DNA from: Opitutia bacterium
GTDB lineage: Bacteria; Verrucomicrobiota; Verrucomicrobiia; Opitutales; Seribacteraceae
DNA length: 37,716 nt
Assembly: GCA_002721705.1 (NCBI GenBank)
Contig: PBLJ01000072.1
Location: 1 to 37,716, forward strand
Direction: 5' to 3'
The notes beneath the pieces are model-generated. The model was not told the DNA's origin. It searched no databases and worked only from the letters and a program-made list of their open reading frames with translations. Every line of letters starts with the position of its first letter. Position 1 is the first letter of the stretch. Of this stretch, positions 33,902-37,716 are shown one piece after another. The position numbers and the translations under genes are program-made.

Positions 33902-35700
33902 CCAATCACCTCGTCAAAGGAACCACTGCTTACAATCTTGCCGTCTTCCAAACGATACAAGAGGTCGCAATCCTTGACCGTGCTCAACCTGTGAGCCACG
34001 ATGACGAAGGTCTTTTCGCCCTTCAAGGAACCAACCGCCTCCATGATTCCATCTTCCGTTTTTTCATCCAGAGAGCTCGTAGCCTCGTCAAGCACGAGAA
34101 CGGAAGGGTTGTGATACAATGCTCGCGCTATGCCCACGCGTTGGCGTTGACCACCACTCAGGCGAACACCTCGTTCTTCCAGGGAGGTATCCAGGCCTTC
34201 GGGTAATTCACGGGCGAAGTCTTCTAGCTGGGCCGATCGCAAAGCTTTCCAGACACAATCGTCATCGATGCTCGAATCGCTGAGGCCAAAGGCCACGTTG
34301 TTACGGAGCGAGTCATCCGTAAGATAAATTTCCTGCGGGACGTAACCTATGCGGTTCTGCCAAGAACGAATCTTGGCAGACACCTTCTTTCCGTCCAGCA
34401 AGACACTGCCTTCTTGTGGATCAAGCAAACCCAGCATGACGTCGACCAAGGTACTCTTGCCGGAACCACTTTCTCCTACAATTCCCACCGAAGCTCCCTT
34501 GGGAATGCGAATCGACACGTCCTGCAAAGAAGACTTGTCGCTGGCTGGATATCGATAGTTGACCTCGGAGAAGGAGATTTCGTGTTCAAAGGGCAAAGAT
34601 TCCACCTCTTCGTCGACGCCGCGGGAGGAAGTTCCTTCCTGATCTTTACAATCAATTTCATTTTCCAACACCTGAACGCAGGGCCATCCGAAGCGTATCG
34701 ATTGAATGGCATTCAAGATTCGGCTGAATGAGGGAATCAATCGAAAGGCGGCAGCGGCCAGCATCGCCAAAACCGGCAATGCGGTTTCCACCGGCCTTTC
34801 CTGTCCGATCAGCGCCAAAGCCAGGATCACCAAGCTGAGAACAGCCAGCATCTCGATTCCTAATTTGGGCAATTGTTGTAGCACCAACTGACGCTTGCCC
34901 ATAATGGCCGCGATCCGGTTGTGCTCCTTGTACCGTGCCAGAAACTCTTGTTCGCAACCGAACAACTTTATGTCCTTTATGCCTCCCAGTCCTTGCTGCA
35001 AATGCAACAATTTGAGCCCTTCACGCTTTTGGCGTTCCTTGCCCCATGAAGCAACCGACTTCCGAGTAATCCGGTGATATAACCATGCCACGGAGCCAAG
35101 AACCAACAGCAAAAAGGCCGTACCCAACGGTTCCACCCAAAGAAGCAAAACAAGTACTGCCAACATCACGAAAATCTCGGTCAACAAGATCATGCAAGGC
35201 TGGAGGACGTAGCCTGAGAATGAGTTTACCTCCCCCACCACGTTGCGGATGAGCTGGGAGGTATTGGTTTTAAGATGAAAAACGTAAGGTCTCCGCAAGT
35301 AATGTTCGAAAAGACGGAAAGAGGTTTCCTCCTGCACTCCAAAAGCAAAGCGAGCCTGACGCCGGACCTGAAAGGCCAAAAAAAGGTTCTTGCACAAATA
35401 AACCATAGCCAAGATTAGCAAACCCCAGGTGACCAACATGGCATGCGTAGGATTGCCCAAAGCTTCAAGCCAGGGATCGACTGCGGGAAAACGATCCAGA
35501 TATGATTCCTGCATCAAAATACTAATCGCAGGAATGACCAATCCTATGCCCAAAGTTTCCAAAGCCATGCCGACAAGCATCATGGCAAGAACGAAAACCG
35601 AACGCCGACGAGCCGACGGGCTGAGAATTCCACAAACTCGCCCAAAGCCTTTGAACCATCGTCCAACCAAAGATTCGGCAGCTTTCTTTTTGTCGTTCAA
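33898..35700 (-). CDS. ABC exporter with fused membrane and ATPase domains (PglK/MsbA type)
   Basis: The 600-residue half-transporter has six membrane helices between about residues 30 and 330. The ATPase domain follows: Walker A GESGSGKST (about 400), signature LSGGQRQRVGIARAL (about 510), Walker B VLVLDEATSSLD (about 530) and AHRLSTV (about 568). It would dimerise in the inner membrane. PglK and MsbA relatives flip lipid-linked sugars or lipid A; here flipping of the cluster's polyprenyl-linked glycan is the likely job. The only usable start is a TTG at 35700, with an in-frame stop six bases upstream. It lies 21 bases after the SDR gene and overlaps the methyltransferase gene (ATGA). Confidence 0.87.
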   Translation of the reverse strand: MNDKKKAAESLVGRWFKGFGRVCGILSPSARRRSVFVLAMMLVGMALETLGIGLVIPAISILMQESYLDRFPAVDPWLEALGNPTHAMLVTWGLLILAMVYLCKNLFLAFQVRRQARFAFGVQEETSFRLFEHYLRRPYVFHLKTNTSQLIRNVVGEVNSFSGYVLQPCMILLTEIFVMLAVLVLLLWVEPLGTAFLLLVLGSVAWLYHRITRKSVASWGKERQKREGLKLLHLQQGLGGIKDIKLFGCEQEFLARYKEHNRIAAIMGKRQLVLQQLPKLGIEMLAVLSLVILALALIGQERPVETALPVLAMLAAAAFRLIPSFSRILNAIQSIRFGWPCVQVLENEIDCKDQEGTSSRGVDEEVESLPFEHEISFSEVNYRYPASDKSSLQDVSIRIPKGASVGIVGESGSGKSTLVDVMLGLLDPQEGSVLLDGKKVSAKIRSWQNRIGYVPQEIYLTDDSLRNNVAFGLSDSSIDDDCVWKALRSAQLEDFARELPEGLDTSLEERGVRLSGGQRQRVGIARALYHNPSVLVLDEATSSLDEKTEDGIMEAVGSLKGEKTFVIVAHRLSTVKDCDLLYRLEDGKIVSSGSFDEVIG

Positions 35701-35721
35701 GCCTTAAGCAAACTTAGTGTT

Positions 35722-36687
35722 TCAACTGGCACCACGCCATTCCAACAATCGACGCAAGCCCTCGCGAAGATCAATGTTCGCATCAAACCCCAAGTCTCGT
35801 TTGGCCTTCTGCGTACAAGCGATACGATTCTGCACGAACTGTCTGGCATCATCATCGGCATAGGGTTTGTACGTTACTTTCAAATCGGATCCCGTAAGTT
35901 CCAAAATAACGTCGCACAAATCGCGGATGCTGGTCTGCCGTCCTGTCCCCACATTGTAAAATTCGTCCGATGCTTCCGTTTGCAAGCCACGTACGTTGGC
36001 CCGCGCCACGTCCTCCACGTAAATGAAATCATAGGCTTGGGATCCATCTCCGTTGACCTCGGGATTCTCACCAACTCCTATTTTATTAAGCATGATTGGA
36101 ATAACCCCGGTATATGCAGCGTCTTGATCTTGACGGGGGCCGTAGACGTTCATGTACCGAAGGCCGACGTAATCGAGGCCATGGCGGTCATGGAAAGCGC
36201 GGCACATCGCCTCCCCGGCAATCTTGGTGGATCCATAGAAATTACGATTATTGAAAGGGTGGCTCTCGGTCATCGGTGTTTCCATGGCATCACCATACAC
36301 CGAGGCGGAAGAAGAAAACACGAGTTTCTCCACCTCGTTGTCGACACAGGCCTCCAAGACGTTGAAGGTACCCTCGACGTTGACCTGAAAAGCAGTGCGT
36401 GGAAATTCCTCGCAATGCAGCAGCCACACCGCCGCCAAATGCAAGACTCCATCGGCCTCTTTCATGGCATCATTGAGCAAGTCGAGGTCGCCGAGGTCGC
36501 CGCCATGAGAATAAATTTCGCAACGCGAATCCTCTAGAACTGCGCTCAAATGCGCCATCTTGCCTCTGGAAAAATTGTCGTACACAAGGACTTTTCCGAC
36601 ATCGGTCTTGAGCAGTTCCTCGACAACGTGGCTACCAATGAATCCAGCTCCCCCGATCACAAGGATGGTCTTACCCTCGACTTTCAT
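35722..36687 (-). CDS. UDP-sugar 4-epimerase-like extended SDR
   Basis: The 321-residue extended SDR has GGAGFIGS (12-19), a VFSSSASVYGDA strand (123-134) with the catalytic Ser, and Tyr151-Lys155 (FYGSTKIAGE). The substrate-side landmarks RYMNVYGPRQ and YDFIYVEDVARA fit UDP-glucose 4-epimerase or UDP-glucuronate epimerase relatives. An earlier TTG one codon upstream is less likely than the ATG at 36687. It follows a 193-base gap that is the largest non-coding stretch inside the cluster, so a promoter may stand there. The product is probably a galacto- or uronic-type nucleotide sugar for the same glycan. Confidence 0.82.
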   Translation of the reverse strand: MKVEGKTILVIGGAGFIGSHVVEELLKTDVGKVLVYDNFSRGKMAHLSAVLEDSRCEIYSHGGDLGDLDLLNDAMKEADGVLHLAAVWLLHCEEFPRTAFQVNVEGTFNVLEACVDNEVEKLVFSSSASVYGDAMETPMTESHPFNNRNFYGSTKIAGEAMCRAFHDRHGLDYVGLRYMNVYGPRQDQDAAYTGVIPIMLNKIGVGENPEVNGDGSQAYDFIYVEDVARANVRGLQTEASDEFYNVGTGRQTSIRDLCDVILELTGSDLKVTYKPYADDDARQFVQNRIACTQKAKRDLGFDANIDLREGLRRLLEWRGAS

Positions 36688-36880
36688 CAATTAATGATCG
36701 GTGCAAAGCATTTGCTTGAAACTCACCTGCAATGAAAAAACGGATAGCAAAAATGAGGTTGGAGAGATCAACAGTCAGCTCCTAGTTGACGGAGGAAGCA
36801 TCCTGCGGGATGCCAATGAGCCAAGATGCAGAAAAGCCGATTTCCTTTTCCGGTCCAAGGGAATCAATTAGCGCGGCAAA
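36688..36880. other. Largest intergenic gap of the cluster
   Basis: This 193-base stretch has no frame that looks like a gene. It holds a 6-bp hairpin with a 4-base loop at 36798-36813, GCATCC and GGATGC, followed on the minus strand by TTCCTCC. A weak terminator of the upstream SDR gene and a promoter for the genes downstream are both possible, but no clear -10/-35 pair was found. Confidence 0.35.
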
Positions 36881-37716
36881 TCAACTTGCGCGCTTATCGC
36901 CATCGTTCTTGGTCAATTCTTCAGGCAGTTCGGGAAGATTTAGCAATTCGCTGGTCCATACGCGCTGCTTCTTCGTAAAGGCAGAATCACCCGCTTCGTG
37001 CAAATAGGCAATATTGCTGTGCTGCGGCTCGGTATAACTCGTGACTTGACCGGAGCGGACGGACTCGATGATTTGACGTATCCCATCCTTTACGCTCCAT
37101 TCAGCCTTGAACCGCAGACGACGCTCTATTTTGTCGAAGCACACTCGATAATCACGACGGTCAGCGTCCTTGTCGTCGATTTCCAGCTGCGAGCCTTCCA
37201 CCTCATCGCATATCATTTGACCGATCTCACGAATACGGTGGTTGTTGGCGTTGGAGCCTACGTTGAAAACTTCTCCACCCACAAGTCTCAAGGGAGCTTC
37301 CAGCGCCAACAAAACCCCTCTGGCGGCATCGTGAACATGCACAAATGGACGCCACTGATCGCCTCCCATAACTGGAATGGATTTCTCAAAAAGAGCTTTG
37401 GCCGTGAGCAAATTAACGACCAAATCAAAGCGCGTTCGCCCGGAGAGGCCGAAAATCGTACCAAACCTTAAAATCACGGGCTTGAAGTCATCATCCTCGA
37501 ATTCAGACAAAACTCTTTCAGAGGCAATTTTGCTCCTGGCATAAAGGGAAACGGGATTAAGAGTAGATTTTTCATCCAAAATATCATCGCTGGCTCCATA
37601 AACGGAACAAGTGCTGGCAAAGAGAAAGCGCCTCACGTTGTGAGCCTTAGCGATCTCGGCAATCATTCGCGTGGCCACAAGATTCACTTCCACTGTCAGC
37701 TCCTCGTCCCATGCGC
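36881..37716 (-). CDS. NAD-dependent epimerase/dehydratase, N terminus beyond the window
   Basis: The frame stays open to the right edge with no stop, so the start and the dinucleotide-binding GxxGxxG lie outside; about 278 residues are visible. FASTCSVYGASD holds the catalytic Ser/Thr and SLYARSKIASE the Tyr and Lys pair. RFGTIFGLSGRTRFD and WRPFVHVHDAARGV are the usual later landmarks of extended SDR enzymes. A polar tail of about 50 residues after the domain (from near SYTEPQHSNI) is unusual and has no recognised motif. It is the most upstream visible gene of the cluster and probably makes or epimerises another nucleotide sugar. Confidence 0.8.
   Translation of the reverse strand, partial: AWDEELTVEVNLVATRMIAEIAKAHNVRRFLFASTCSVYGASDDILDEKSTLNPVSLYARSKIASERVLSEFEDDDFKPVILRFGTIFGLSGRTRFDLVVNLLTAKALFEKSIPVMGGDQWRPFVHVHDAARGVLLALEAPLRLVGGEVFNVGSNANNHRIREIGQMICDEVEGSQLEIDDKDADRRDYRVCFDKIERRLRFKAEWSVKDGIRQIIESVRSGQVTSYTEPQHSNIAYLHEAGDSAFTKKQRVWTSELLNLPELPEELTKNDGDKRAS

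Noticed and set aside
1-37716. CRISPR arrays, tRNA/rRNA genes, insertion sequences, integrases or phage genes
   Set aside because: I saw no regular direct-repeat array, tRNA cloverleaf, transposase or integrase motif on either strand; a dedicated search could still find a short one.

Overview
The window reads as a chromosomal segment of a Gram-negative bacterium, most likely a Verrucomicrobiota member near the marine Opitutae/Puniceicoccales. That placement is an inference. It rests on the very large exported repeat protein with a C-terminal Trp/Tyr/Phe-rich block, the LPS-heptose genes, the weak or absent Shine-Dalgarno sites, and the mix of ATG, GTG and TTG starts. No rRNA, tRNA, CRISPR array, insertion sequence or phage gene was seen, and no stretch above 300 bases lacks a gene.

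Layout. (1) Positions 2-5494, plus strand: the end of a giant surface protein, which enters from beyond the left edge, then a small glutaredoxin. (2) Positions 5499-14239, minus strand: a housekeeping block. In transcription order it is an Lrp/AsnC regulator, a class I aminotransferase, der, a terminator, fmt, a LysM coiled-coil protein, parB, secG, a LolA-like exported protein and an AspC-type aminotransferase, ending at a hairpin that faces the glutaredoxin. (3) Positions 14317-16387, minus strand: hldA, a gmhB-like phosphatase and a NUDIX hydrolase, tightly coupled; these point to ADP-heptose for LPS core. (4) Position 16441, plus strand: a DUF192 protein with a Tat-type lipoprotein signal. 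(5) Positions 16976-37716, minus strand: one continuous surface-polysaccharide cluster of 18 genes that runs off the right edge.

How the polysaccharide cluster works together (inference from families). A polyprenyl-phosphate sugar transferase starts a lipid-linked glycan. Two GT4 enzymes and three proteins of one uncharacterised GT-like family extend it. GalE, a WecB/WbpI-type 2-epimerase and five SDR epimerases/dehydratases supply nucleotide sugars. An AsnB-type amidotransferase, a PAPS-dependent sulfotransferase, an SGNH hydrolase and a SAM methyltransferase may decorate it with amide, sulfate, acyl and methyl groups. A PglK/MsbA-type ABC exporter could flip it. Most junctions are 4-nt ATGA overlaps or gaps of a few bases, so the genes are probably co-transcribed and often translationally coupled. 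No Wzx flippase, Wzy polymerase or chain-length regulator is present in the window.

The most promising undescribed elements are the three full-length paralogues of the GT-like family (22786-24099, 24107-25432, 30343-31542), the coupled exporter-methyltransferase-SGNH-sulfotransferase module (31559-35700), and the alternating approximately 75-residue repeats in the giant protein.
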